Assembly: GCA_963827855.1 (NCBI GenBank)
Contig: CAWHBY010000002.1
Coordinates: forward strand, 1,364,001 to 1,428,000
Reading direction: 5' to 3'
From: DTPU01 sp963827855
GTDB taxonomy: Bacteria; Planctomycetota; Phycisphaerae; Sedimentisphaerales; Anaerobacaceae
Length of the DNA stretch: 64,000 nt
A model generated the notes under the pieces. The model was not told the DNA's origin and did no database searches. It saw only the letters and a list, made by a program, of their open reading frames with translations. This document shows, in pieces, positions 7,299-14,882 of the stretch (the stretch's first letter is position 1; each line of letters starts with the position of its first letter). The translations under genes were made by a program, and so were the position numbers.

Positions 7299-7874
7299 AT
7301 GAACTCGGTTGTGGCCATTCGGATAGTAGCGGGACTCGTGATCGGATCGGGTCTTGGGGCGATGCTTGGCTATTGGGGCAGGTGTACAACAGGAGCCTGT
7401 CCTTTGACCGCCAACCCCTGGAGGGGTGCGATCCTGGGCGGCTTGATAGGGATCATGTTCTCGATTCCGACCGCACCCGCTGTGGTGGAGGAACCCGTTG
7501 CCTCGGCCGCCTCAACATCCTCTGTCGCCGGCGTCCCAGGCAAAGGACCGGTCCCTATCGAGACCGTCGATCAGTTCATGCGAGAGGTCCTGACCGCCAA
7601 GACGCCGGTCTTGGTGGATTTCTACTCGGATTCGTGTCCACCCTGTCGCGCACTGGCGCCTACGATCGGCCGCCTCGCATCACGCTACCAGGACCATGCC
7701 TTCGTGGCCAAGGTCAACGTGGATGTGCTGCCTCAGCTCGCCCAGCGGTTCGACGTCAGTGCGATCCCAACCGTGGTCCTCTTCTCAGAGGGCAAAGAGG
7801 CCGCGCGGCTGGTGGGCCTCCGTGACGAGGCCACCTATGCCGAGGCGATCGACCGGTTGAGGCCGGCTAGTTGA
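7299..7874 (+). CDS. DUF6132-thioredoxin fusion, membrane-anchored
   Basis: 191 residues. The N-terminal half has two hydrophobic segments (8-26 and 43-60) around 'YWGRCTTGACPLTANPWRG', the Cys-bearing GxCPLT pattern of DUF6132 proteins. A Ser/Ala/Pro linker (60-85) leads to a thioredoxin fold with CPPC active site (Cys113, Cys116) and 'AIPTVVLFSEG' cis-Pro loop. CPPC is more common in oxidising or cytochrome-biogenesis thioredoxins than the CGPC of its neighbour. A GGGAG ribosome site precedes ATG 7299. The last 8 bases overlap the end of the convergent GH18 gene. Which side of the membrane the thioredoxin domain faces cannot be decided here. Confidence 0.8.
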   Translation: MNSVVAIRIVAGLVIGSGLGAMLGYWGRCTTGACPLTANPWRGAILGGLIGIMFSIPTAPAVVEEPVASAASTSSVAGVPGKGPVPIETVDQFMREVLTAKTPVLVDFYSDSCPPCRALAPTIGRLASRYQDHAFVAKVNVDVLPQLAQRFDVSAIPTVVLFSEGKEAARLVGLRDEATYAEAIDRLRPAS

Positions 7875-8880
7875 CAACCTCAACCTTCTGCCAGAGCGTC
7901 TGGGGACCCTGGCCGATCCGCCAGAAGGCCACCGCCTGGACGCCCAGGTCGTGGTAGAGCTTGAGCTTCTCGGACAGGCTGCGGAGGTCTTCGTAGTAGA
8001 CCTTCAAGGTCGCGGACTGCTCATACTCGAAGAAGGGCGTGCCATCCTCAGCTCGCGATGGAATCCGCCCCAGGGACTTCAGCACCCGTTGCGTCTGATC
8101 CCAAGTCAGGGCCTGGGCCAGGTTCTCCACCTGCCATGCCCGACCGTAGAGGGGCAGACCCATTACCAGCTTCTCCGCAGGTATGGCCTGTCTCGCGTAG
8201 GTGCAGACCCGTTTGCACCACGCGGCGGAAGCGATCGGACCCGGAGGGCCCGTGCGCCAGTGCTCGTCATAGGCCATGACAAAGACCCGGTCTGCGATGG
8301 CGGAGATGGCCGGATAGTCGAAGGCATCGTCCTGCTTCGCGGTCCTGGCCATGACCGCCACGCCGAGGACCTTGCCGGGCGTCAATGAGGCCTTCAGCTT
8401 GCTCAGAAAGGCCAAATACGCGCCCCTGTCCTCAGCCCTGATCCCCTCAAAATCGATCTGGACGCCGTCGAAGCCCGCACAGGCAGCGACGATGTCACTG
8501 ATGAGGGCATCGCGGGTCGCAATGTCCCGGCCCAGACACCAGTACATCAGGGACTTGTTGGCGGGCGCACTGATGACGAGGTGGACCCTGCGTACACGGC
8601 CCGCTGAACCTGCGAGGACAGGCCTGAATGGAGCCGGGTCAAGGCGGCCCACCTCATTGACCGCAACACTGAAATAGCCCACGTCGGTGATGGGCTCCGG
8701 CCCTGTCAAGGCCTTCTCAGCCCCCTTGTAGACGTATCCCCAGACCTCACTGAATCCGAGCCTCTGGCCTGGGTCCTCATCAGCCTCCCTGACTGCCGAG
8801 CAGGCAAGGCCGTGCAGCATGGCAACCAACGCCCCTGTCAACAGGACCACCCTGGTCCTCCGTGTACGCTGTCCTTGCAT
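7867..8880 (-). CDS. Glycoside hydrolase family 18 protein, exported
   Basis: 337 residues with an N-terminal hydrophobic signal (about 11-28), ending at a Cys (C27) in a weak lipobox. The GH18 barrel is recognised by DG-x-x-(I/L)-D-x-E ('FDGVQIDFEG', D138, D143, catalytic E145), 'VMAYDEHW', and 'LVMGLPLYGRAW' near the substrate-binding end. This arrangement resembles spore-germination/peptidoglycan-type GH18 proteins as much as chitinases; the substrate is unknown. A perfect AAGGAGGT ribosome site lies upstream of ATG 8880. It is monocistronic and convergent with the thioredoxin operon. Confidence 0.88.
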   Translation of the reverse strand: MQGQRTRRTRVVLLTGALVAMLHGLACSAVREADEDPGQRLGFSEVWGYVYKGAEKALTGPEPITDVGYFSVAVNEVGRLDPAPFRPVLAGSAGRVRRVHLVISAPANKSLMYWCLGRDIATRDALISDIVAACAGFDGVQIDFEGIRAEDRGAYLAFLSKLKASLTPGKVLGVAVMARTAKQDDAFDYPAISAIADRVFVMAYDEHWRTGPPGPIASAAWCKRVCTYARQAIPAEKLVMGLPLYGRAWQVENLAQALTWDQTQRVLKSLGRIPSRAEDGTPFFEYEQSATLKVYYEDLRSLSEKLKLYHDLGVQAVAFWRIGQGPQTLWQKVEVVN

Positions 8881-9052
8881 AGAGAATTACCTCCTTGTGT
8901 GGCCTTGAGATTCTATCGACAAGGAGCGATGTCCCGCTACAGGGTTTCCTCATCAAAGCGGCTCAGCCGAAGGCCGAGGCAGATGCCGGTGGCGTCCCAC
9001 ACCCGCACGCGTCGGCATTGACGGGTTGGGGGCCAATTCCTATCATGGCGAA

Positions 9053-11563
9053 ATGGCACGACCTCGCCCGCATGATTCACCCCCACAGCCGACCGGCGGC
9101 AGGGGCAGGACCGGCCCGGACAGCGGGGCCGTGTCGCCCTTGCCCAGGCGCAGACTTTGGCTCTTCCGGTTGGCAGCCCTGATCCTCGGCCCCCTGCTTG
9201 CCTTGGCCTGCCTCCAGGCGGTCCTCAGTCTGACCGGGTTTGGGTATCCCACCTCCTTCTTCCGTCCATGGCTGCAGGAGGGTGCAGATGCGGTCATCCA
9301 GAACGACCGGTTCGGCTGGAGGTTCTTCGGCTCAGCCATGTCACGCACGCCCTGTCCACTCCTGTTCAACAGGGTCAAACCCCAGGACACGGTCCGCGTC
9401 TTTGTGCTGGGTGAGTCTGCAGCCTACGGCGATCCGCAACCCGCCTTTGGAGTCGCCCGGGTCCTGGAGGTCCTGCTGAGCCACAGGTACCCGGGCGTGC
9501 GATTCGAGGTCATCAATGCAGCCATGACCGCGATCAACTCCAATGCCATCCTCCCGATCGCGCAAGATTGCGCTGACCAGCGTGCAGACCTCTGGGTCAT
9601 CTACATGGGCAACAACGAGGTCGTCGGCCCCTACGGCGCAGGTACGGTGTTCGGTCCCCAGGCACCCGGCCTGGCTCTGATCCGGGGATCCCTGGCCGTC
9701 AAGGCCACACGGCTGGGCCAGTGGATGGATAGCATGCGGGAGCGTCTCTCCAGCCACCCTGCCTCTCTGGCTGAGTGGGGCGGGATGATGATGTTCATCA
9801 AACATCAGGTCCGCCAGGATGACAGCCGGATGGAGGCCGTGTACTCCCACTTCGGCCAGAACCTGTCGGACATCCTCGCAGCGGGTGTGCGGAGCGGGGC
9901 CCGCGTCGTGGTCAGCACAGTCGCCAGCAATCTCAAGGATTGTGCACCCTTTGCCTCGCTGCACAGGCCCGGCCTCACAGAGCCGGACCAGGCAGAATGG
10001 GACCGGCTGTTCCAGGCAGGCATCGAGTGCCAGAAGGCAGGCCGCCACAGCCAGGCCGTAGATTGGTTCGGCCGCGCAGGACGGATCGACGACCGCTTCG
10101 CGGAGCTGCAGTTCAGGTGGGCCCAGTGCTGTCTGGCCCTGCGCCAGGAGTCGGAGGCACGGCAGAGGTTCGTGCTCGCACGCGACTATGACACCCTGCG
10201 ATTCCGCTGCGACAGCCGTCTCAACGAGATGATCCGGAAGACCGTCCAAGGCAGGGAGAAGGAGGGCATCCTGCTGGCAGACGGAGAGCAGGCCCTATCG
10301 CAGGCCAGTGCCGGCGGCCTCACTGGACAGGAGTTGCTCTATGAGCACGTCCATCTGAGGTTCGAGGGAAACTACCTGCTGGCGAGGGCCATCGCCAGCC
10401 AGGCAGAGAAGGTGCTTGCCGACAGGATCCCGCACCGCGACCAGCCGCCAGAGGACTGGCTGTCCGGCGAACAATGCGGACAGCACCTGGCCTGGACAGA
10501 CTGGGATCGGCATCAGGCGTGGTCCGCGATGTTGGTTCGGCTCAACGATCCGCCCTTTACCACCCAGATCAACCATGCAGAGCAGCTCAGACGGATCCAG
10601 ACCCGGATCGAGGCCTTGCTCCCCGCCATCCAGGCACCCGCCATCCAGCAGTCCATCGCCCTGGTCAGGCAGGCCATCGCAGAATCGCCCAACGATCGGT
10701 TCCTCCACGAGAGCCTGGGGACCCTGCTCTCCAAGACGGATGATCTGGCCGGTGCAACTGAATCCTGGCAGCGGGTCTCACAACTGCTGCCGCACTACAG
10801 CCAGGCCTTCTGTCAGGCGGGCCTGTTATTGGCCCTGCAAAAACGGTATGACGAGGCCATCCAGTCGTTCAACCACGCCCTGCGTCTGGAACCGGACTCG
10901 TACACGACTCTCGATGGTCTTGCCAATACCCTGGCCCACCAAGGCAAGAATCAGGAGGCGGTGGAGCAGTACCAGAGGGTGCTCAGGCTCAAGCCCAGCT
11001 ACAGTCCCGCCCACGTGAGTATGGGCCTTGCCCTCAAGGCCTTGGGCCGAACCCAGGAGGCGGAGGCTCAATTCCAGAAGGCCATGCAGACCCCAGTCAA
11101 TACGGCCGCCTCCTTTCAGGCCCTCGGCAAGGTCTGCTTCGATCAGGGGTGGATGGATCAGGCGGTCACGAACTTCACCAAGGCCCTGGCCCTGGACCCC
11201 ACGGACGCCGCAATCCACCTGAACCTGGGCACCGCACTGGCCGCATTGAGACGATACCCAGAGGCCCAGAAGCACTATGTCGAGGCCGTGCGGCTGAATC
11301 CGGCCCTGGCAGAGGCCCACTTCCGCATAGGCTTTGAGCTGGGTCGCCAGGGCAAGGATGCAGAGGCCCTGAAGTGTTTCATAGAGGCCGTGCGTCTCAA
11401 GCCTGATCTCAAGGAGGCCCGCGTAAACCTCGGCGTCGCGCTGATGCACCTGGGCAGGACCGAGGAGTCCATCCGCCAGTTCGAAGAGGTCCTGGCCGTC
11501 GACCCCACCAACCCCACGGCACTGAAGAACCTCAAGGCCCTCCGGGCCCAGACTTCGCAGTGA
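9053..11563 (+). CDS. Membrane-anchored SGNH-hydrolase-like protein with C-terminal TPR repeats
   Basis: About 836 residues from ATG 9053; a TTG at 9026 would add nine residues and no ribosome site favours either. A basic N-terminus is followed by one transmembrane helix (about 38-61). An SGNH-like region follows: 'FVLGESAAYGDP' (nucleophile Ser in GES, about 121), 'VINAAMTAINSN', 'VIYMGNNEVVGPYG', and a far-downstream 'HVHLRFEGNY' that could supply the catalytic His. From about residue 530 there are at least seven TPR units ('AFCQAGLLLALQKRYDEAIQSFNHALRLEPDS'). TPR/SGNH proteins of this kind are common in planctomycetes; esterase or acyl-transfer activity is inferred, the substrate unknown. 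The stop codon lies inside a strong hairpin. Confidence 0.8.
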   Translation: MARPRPHDSPPQPTGGRGRTGPDSGAVSPLPRRRLWLFRLAALILGPLLALACLQAVLSLTGFGYPTSFFRPWLQEGADAVIQNDRFGWRFFGSAMSRTPCPLLFNRVKPQDTVRVFVLGESAAYGDPQPAFGVARVLEVLLSHRYPGVRFEVINAAMTAINSNAILPIAQDCADQRADLWVIYMGNNEVVGPYGAGTVFGPQAPGLALIRGSLAVKATRLGQWMDSMRERLSSHPASLAEWGGMMMFIKHQVRQDDSRMEAVYSHFGQNLSDILAAGVRSGARVVVSTVASNLKDCAPFASLHRPGLTEPDQAEWDRLFQAGIECQKAGRHSQAVDWFGRAGRIDDRFAELQFRWAQCCLALRQESEARQRFVLARDYDTLRFRCDSRLNEMIRKTVQGREKEGILLADGEQALSQASAGGLTGQELLYEHVHLRFEGNYLLARAIASQAEKVLADRIPHRDQPPEDWLSGEQCGQHLAWTDWDRHQAWSAMLVRLNDPPFTTQINHAEQLRRIQTRIEALLPAIQAPAIQQSIALVRQAIAESPNDRFLHESLGTLLSKTDDLAGATESWQRVSQLLPHYSQAFCQAGLLLALQKRYDEAIQSFNHALRLEPDSYTTLDGLANTLAHQGKNQEAVEQYQRVLRLKPSYSPAHVSMGLALKALGRTQEAEAQFQKAMQTPVNTAASFQALGKVCFDQGWMDQAVTNFTKALALDPTDAAIHLNLGTALAALRRYPEAQKHYVEAVRLNPALAEAHFRIGFELGRQGKDAEALKCFIEAVRLKPDLKEARVNLGVALMHLGRTEESIRQFEEVLAVDPTNPTALKNLKALRAQTSQ

Positions 11564-11580
11564 TCCCCGAGGGGATCACT
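11559..11580. terminator. Hairpin between convergent TPR and thiH genes
   Basis: AGTGATCCCC (11559-11568), GA, GGGGATCACT (11571-11580): a 10-base perfect stem containing the TGA stop of the upstream gene. No T-run on either side, so it is a transcript-end candidate rather than a classic intrinsic terminator. Confidence 0.55.
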
Positions 11581-11612
11581 GCTTCGTCGCCAAGCGCTCT
11601 GCGCTATCGCGC

Positions 11613-12758
11613 CTATCGTGTGAAGGCAGAGTCCCAGTCCTTCCAGACCGGATCGCGTCCGTGGCTCCGGATCATGGCGGCGACCTGGGCTGGCGTACGG
11701 GTGTCTGCCACCTCAAACTGCTCGACTGCGTCGCTGCCGGAGTATCCGCCCGGGCTGGTCTTGCTGCCCGCACTGATCCGCGTGATGCCCAGCTCTACCA
11801 AGTGGTCCCGCAGGCTGGCAGGCTCGCGAGTAGAGAGCACCAGGCCTGCATCCGCGAAACACAGGCGCAGGGCCAGCATCATCTGAACCAGGTCTGCGTC
11901 ACTGAGCAGGTGTTGGAACGCCAGGCCGTCGACGTCCCTCGCAGGCCGGAGCCTGGGGAATGAGAACGAGACCTGACACTGCCAGTGGCGTTTCATCAGG
12001 CTGTAGGCGTGTTCGGCCAGGGCCAGGGTCTCGATCCGCCAGTCCGCCAGGCCGAGGAGCACGGCCAGCCCTAGCCGCCGCATCCCTGCAGAGGCCGCAT
12101 CGTCATGTGCGCGAAGCCGCCGCTCATAGTCGCTCTTGGGCCCTTTCCCATGGTACCGGCGATAGGTGGCCCGGTCATAGGTCTCCTGATAGAGCGTGAC
12201 GCCCTCGATGCCCGCCTGGAAAAGCCGGCGGTACTCATCGGCCTCCAGTTGATGGATCTCGATCGAGATCGAGCTGAATCTCCCTCTCAGCCGGCCTTCC
12301 AGCTCGACCAGGTAGTCCACAGTGACGTGGGATCGGTCCTCACTGCTGACCAGCAGCAGATCACTGAACCCCTCTGCAGCCAGGATGGCCGCCTCGGCCT
12401 GGGCCTCATCGAGCGAAAGACGGCGGCGCAGGGCCCCGCTCTGCTGGTTGAAACCGCAGTAGAGACACCGATTGATGCACACGTTGGACAGGTACAGAGG
12501 GGCGTAGAGTCCGATGGTCTTGCCGAACCGCCGGGCCGTCAGGATCGCTGCCTGCGAAGCCATCGCCTCCAGGTAGTTGCCGGCCGCAGGAGAGACCAGG
12601 GCCGCCAGGCGATCCAGGCGGTAGTGCCCCGCGGGCTCGGCCAATGCCCTCTCCACCTGGCCGGCCGTCACTGCCGCCAGCCTGTCAGCCCAGCCTGAGG
12701 CATGGTCGTCGAGGCCCCTGTCTGCAAGGACACGCTGGATGCTCTCGACGGTGATCAT
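11613..12758 (-). CDS. thiH: 2-iminoacetate synthase (radical SAM)
   Basis: 381 residues from ATG 12758. ThiH cleaves tyrosine to dehydroglycine and p-cresol for thiazole synthesis. The radical SAM cluster motif C-x3-C-x2-C is at Cys94, Cys98, Cys101 ('CINRCLYCGF'). 'IEIHQLEADEYRRL' and 'VTLYQETYDRATYRRYH' are ThiH marks. Its ATG overlaps the TGA of thiG (ATGA), so translation is coupled; the longer frame to 12839 is not homologous. Last gene of thiF-thiS-thiG-thiH. Use of ThiH rather than the oxygen-dependent ThiO fits an anaerobic or microaerobic host. Confidence 0.93.
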   Translation of the reverse strand: MITVESIQRVLADRGLDDHASGWADRLAAVTAGQVERALAEPAGHYRLDRLAALVSPAAGNYLEAMASQAAILTARRFGKTIGLYAPLYLSNVCINRCLYCGFNQQSGALRRRLSLDEAQAEAAILAAEGFSDLLLVSSEDRSHVTVDYLVELEGRLRGRFSSISIEIHQLEADEYRRLFQAGIEGVTLYQETYDRATYRRYHGKGPKSDYERRLRAHDDAASAGMRRLGLAVLLGLADWRIETLALAEHAYSLMKRHWQCQVSFSFPRLRPARDVDGLAFQHLLSDADLVQMMLALRLCFADAGLVLSTREPASLRDHLVELGITRISAGSKTSPGGYSGSDAVEQFEVADTRTPAQVAAMIRSHGRDPVWKDWDSAFTR

Positions 12759-13528
12759 GGCTGTCTGAGGAAACCCGTCAAGGGGCTGGAGGCCTGGGCT
12801 GCGATGCTGGCGCCACGGGGCCCCGCCCGCCTGGCGCACCGGCCGGCCTCCACCGCGAGCCTGAAGGCAGCCGCCATCTGCGAGGGGTCGTCCGCAGTGG
12901 CGATCGCCGTGTTGACCAGCACTGCGTCAGCGCCCATCTCCATGGCATCCGCCGCGTGAGAAGGCAGCCCCAATCCTGCGTCCACCACCACAGGCACCCG
13001 CGCCTGCTCGATGATCAGGGCCAGCGCCATCCGCATCTGGAGTCCCTGGTTGGAACCGATGGGGCTGGCCAGGGGCATGACCGTGGCAGTACCGACGTCC
13101 TGAAGCCGTCTGGCGAGGATGGGGTCCGCGTTGATGTACGGCAGGACCGTGAAGCCCTCCTTCACCAGGGTCTCTGCGGCCTTGAGGGTCTCGATCGGGT
13201 CGGGCAGCAGGGAGTAGGGATCGGGCGTCACCTCGAGCTTGACCCAGACGATGCCCGTGGCCGCGCGGGCCAGCCTGCAGAGCCGGACCGCCTCGGCTGC
13301 GTCCCGTGCGCCCGAGGTGTTGGGCAGCAACAGTATCCTGCTGCGATCCAGGCGAGAGAGCATGTCGTCATCCGGGTTCTCGATCTCCACGCGGCGCAGG
13401 GCCACGGTCACGATCTGTGCGCCTGAAGCCGCAACCGCCTCGGCCATGGCTTGGCTGGACGAGAATTTCCCCGTGCCCACCATCAGGCGGGAGTCAAATG
13501 ACCGGTCTGCAATGACGAGCCTGTCCAT
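12755..13528 (-). CDS. thiG: Thiazole synthase
   Basis: 257 residues, usual ThiG length, from ATG 13528 with a GAGGGGG-type ribosome site. ThiG condenses 1-deoxy-xylulose 5-phosphate, dehydroglycine and ThiS thiocarboxylate to thiazole phosphate. 'MVGTGKFSSSQAMAEAV' N-terminal motif, Schiff-base lysine in 'WVKLEV' (K97), 'VMPLASPIGSNQG' and 'VVVDAGLGLPSHAADAMEMGADAVLVNTAIA' are all present. The typical (L/V)IGD after KLEV is replaced by TPD, a common variant. It lies 4 bases after thiS. Confidence 0.95.
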   Translation of the reverse strand: MDRLVIADRSFDSRLMVGTGKFSSSQAMAEAVAASGAQIVTVALRRVEIENPDDDMLSRLDRSRILLLPNTSGARDAAEAVRLCRLARAATGIVWVKLEVTPDPYSLLPDPIETLKAAETLVKEGFTVLPYINADPILARRLQDVGTATVMPLASPIGSNQGLQMRMALALIIEQARVPVVVDAGLGLPSHAADAMEMGADAVLVNTAIATADDPSQMAAAFRLAVEAGRCARRAGPRGASIAAQASSPLTGFLRQP

Positions 13529-13532
13529 CCGC

Positions 13533-13760
13533 TCATCCCCCTCCCACGAAACGAACCAACTCGATGGCCTGACCTGGCCGCAGGCCGAGGTTGGGGAAGT
13601 CCTTGCGTTCGACGATCCGGCCGTCGACCTCCGCAACCACGGTCGCCGCATCCATCCCGAGCTGGTTCAGGAGATCGGCCAGGGTCGCAGGGAGCCCGCC
13701 GTCGAACGGGCGGTCCACGCCATTGATGGTCAACACGGCCCTGTCGTCAGAGGATTTCAT
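13533..13760 (-). CDS. thiS: Sulfur carrier protein ThiS
   Basis: 75 residues. Ubiquitin-like beta-grasp protein ending in Gly-Gly-Gly; the C-terminal Gly is adenylated by ThiF and converted to thiocarboxylate. 'VAEVDGRIVERKDFPNLGLRPGQAIELVRFVGGG' is diagnostic, although the usual carboxyl end is GG rather than GGG. Its start overlaps the 3' end of thiF by 14 bases. Confidence 0.93.
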   Translation of the reverse strand: MKSSDDRAVLTINGVDRPFDGGLPATLADLLNQLGMDAATVVAEVDGRIVERKDFPNLGLRPGQAIELVRFVGGG

Positions 13761-14328
13761 TCAACAACAACTCCACAATGGCATTGGCCTGATGGGCCGC
13801 CGCGATCCAGACCCGGCCCGCGGTCAGCGGCAGGCCCAGCCCGACGTCACTGGTGTCGTCACCGATCAGGATCAGCCGTTTCGAGATCCGCCGCGTGCGG
13901 ATCGCATTGCTCTGGCCGTACCCGGCCAAGCCACTGACCGACACGATCGGCTGCCGCATGTTTGACAGCACGGTCTCCACGATCATCTGCTTCTGGTCGG
14001 CCTTGTCAAAGCACTCGGCCACCACGTGCGCTTCCCGAAAGATCTCGGGGATATCCTGCGCCTGCAGCCTGGCGATCCGGGAATCGATCCGTATCCCGGG
14101 ATCAACCCTGGCCAGATTCAGCGTCAGGGCCTCGACCTTGGATTGCCCTACCTGGTCAGCGAAGTACTGCTGCCGGTTCAGGTTGCTCTCATCCACCCGG
14201 TCGAAGTCCACCAGGACCAGGCGGCCCACGCCGGTCCTGGCCAGGGCCACGGCCACGGTTGAGCCGAGGCCCCCCAATCCGGCGATACCCACCACCGCGT
14301 GCGACAGTCTCTGATCAAACGGCCTCAT
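13747..14328 (-). CDS. thiF: ThiF/MoeB-family adenylyltransferase for ThiS
   Basis: 193 residues, shorter than E. coli ThiF (~250). The nucleotide-binding 'VVGIAGLGGLGSTVAVALARTGVG' and 'LVLVDFDRVDESNLNRQQYF' are intact. No C-terminal paired Cys-x-x-Cys zinc ligands are seen, which matches the short second family of ThiF proteins found in anaerobes. It activates the ThiS C-terminus. First gene of the operon; transcription probably starts about 9 bases before the ATG, leaving almost no leader. Confidence 0.9.
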   Translation of the reverse strand: MRPFDQRLSHAVVGIAGLGGLGSTVAVALARTGVGRLVLVDFDRVDESNLNRQQYFADQVGQSKVEALTLNLARVDPGIRIDSRIARLQAQDIPEIFREAHVVAECFDKADQKQMIVETVLSNMRQPIVSVSGLAGYGQSNAIRTRRISKRLILIGDDTSDVGLGLPLTAGRVWIAAAHQANAIVELLLNEIL

Positions 14329-14343
14329 CTACGTCGGCTCGCC

Positions 14344-14372
14344 ATTATAGTAGACGACCCCTCAGGCCACAA
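14344..14372 (-). promoter_or_regulatory. Sigma-70-type promoter of the thiFSGH operon
   Basis: On the minus strand: TTGTGG (14372-14367), 17-base spacer, perfect TATAAT (14349-14344). The ATG at 14328 is only 16 bases past the -10, so the mRNA is nearly leaderless. The -35 lies inside a 7-base-pair hairpin (TCAGGCC 14362-14368 / GGCCTGA 14374-14380). Confidence 0.6.
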
Positions 14373-14389
14373 GGGCCTGACCGCCTCAC

Positions 14390-14850
14390 CCCAGGGCGAA
14401 CGTAAAGTCGGCCTGCCTGGGAAGCGTTCTTGTTCTCTGCCGCGAATAACGCTAATGCACGCGAATGCTGGCGCGTGGGCGTGGGTATTGATATGGTCGT
14501 GGCATCGCCGCCTGATCCACGGCTGCGCCGTGCCTTGGCGACCGTGTCGCCAAGGGCGGCCTTCGTAGCGGGCTGCTCGTCCGAGCGAGCTCGCTCGCAG
14601 AATGGAGGCCGGCGCAGCTCGCCCGGTACGCCACGGCGTACCGGTAGACGCGAAGCGTCGCGTACGGCGATGCTCCGACCCACTCAAACCTGGCAACCCG
14701 GCGACAGCCATTCGCGTCGATTCGCGTTCATTCGCGGCAAAAAACTCCTTCAGTGCTCTTCCTGCACGTACAGGAGGGACTTTGCGTTCGCCCTGCGCCT
14801 CACCCCGCGGCGTGGGAAAAAGACAGGGCCCCATCCAGGGGCCCTGCCGT
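14390..14850. repeat. MITE-like element with inverted ends and internal hairpin array (dispersed repeat, copies 3 and 4)
   Basis: The left end (14390-14480: 'ccccagggcgaacgtaaagt', 'tctgccgcgaataacgc', 'gcacgcgaatgctgg') is a diverged reverse complement of the right end (14700-14810: 'ccattcgcgtcgattcgcg', 'ttcattcgcggcaaa', 'gactttgcgttcgccctg', 'cctcacccc'). Between them are five tight perfect hairpins (14518-14659). The right half matches the repeat at 3405-3600. No transposase is present. It fills the ~550-base gap between thiF and the autotransporter gene and supplies the latter's terminator. Confidence 0.7.
14815..14846 (-). terminator. Intrinsic terminator of the autotransporter gene
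   Basis: On the minus strand: a 9-base-pair stem (CAGGGCCCC 14824-14832 / GGGGCCCTG 14838-14846) with a 5-base loop, followed by TCTTTTT (14823-14817). It lies 37 bases after the autotransporter stop and inside the dispersed repeat. Confidence 0.8.
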
Positions 14851-14882
14851 AGTGATCACTCTACACCCGGACGATCCGGTTC

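Noticed and set aside
14329..14450. TPP riboswitch before thiF
   Set aside because: A GGGGTGAGG stretch on the minus strand looked like a thi box start, but there is no CUGAGA and no matching second half. It belongs to the dispersed repeat and lies upstream of the promoter.
14430..14852. A 140-codon plus-strand frame resembling one at 3428-3715
   Set aside because: The similarity reflects the shared DNA repeat. Indels between copies do not respect codons and the frame includes palindromes and a terminator.
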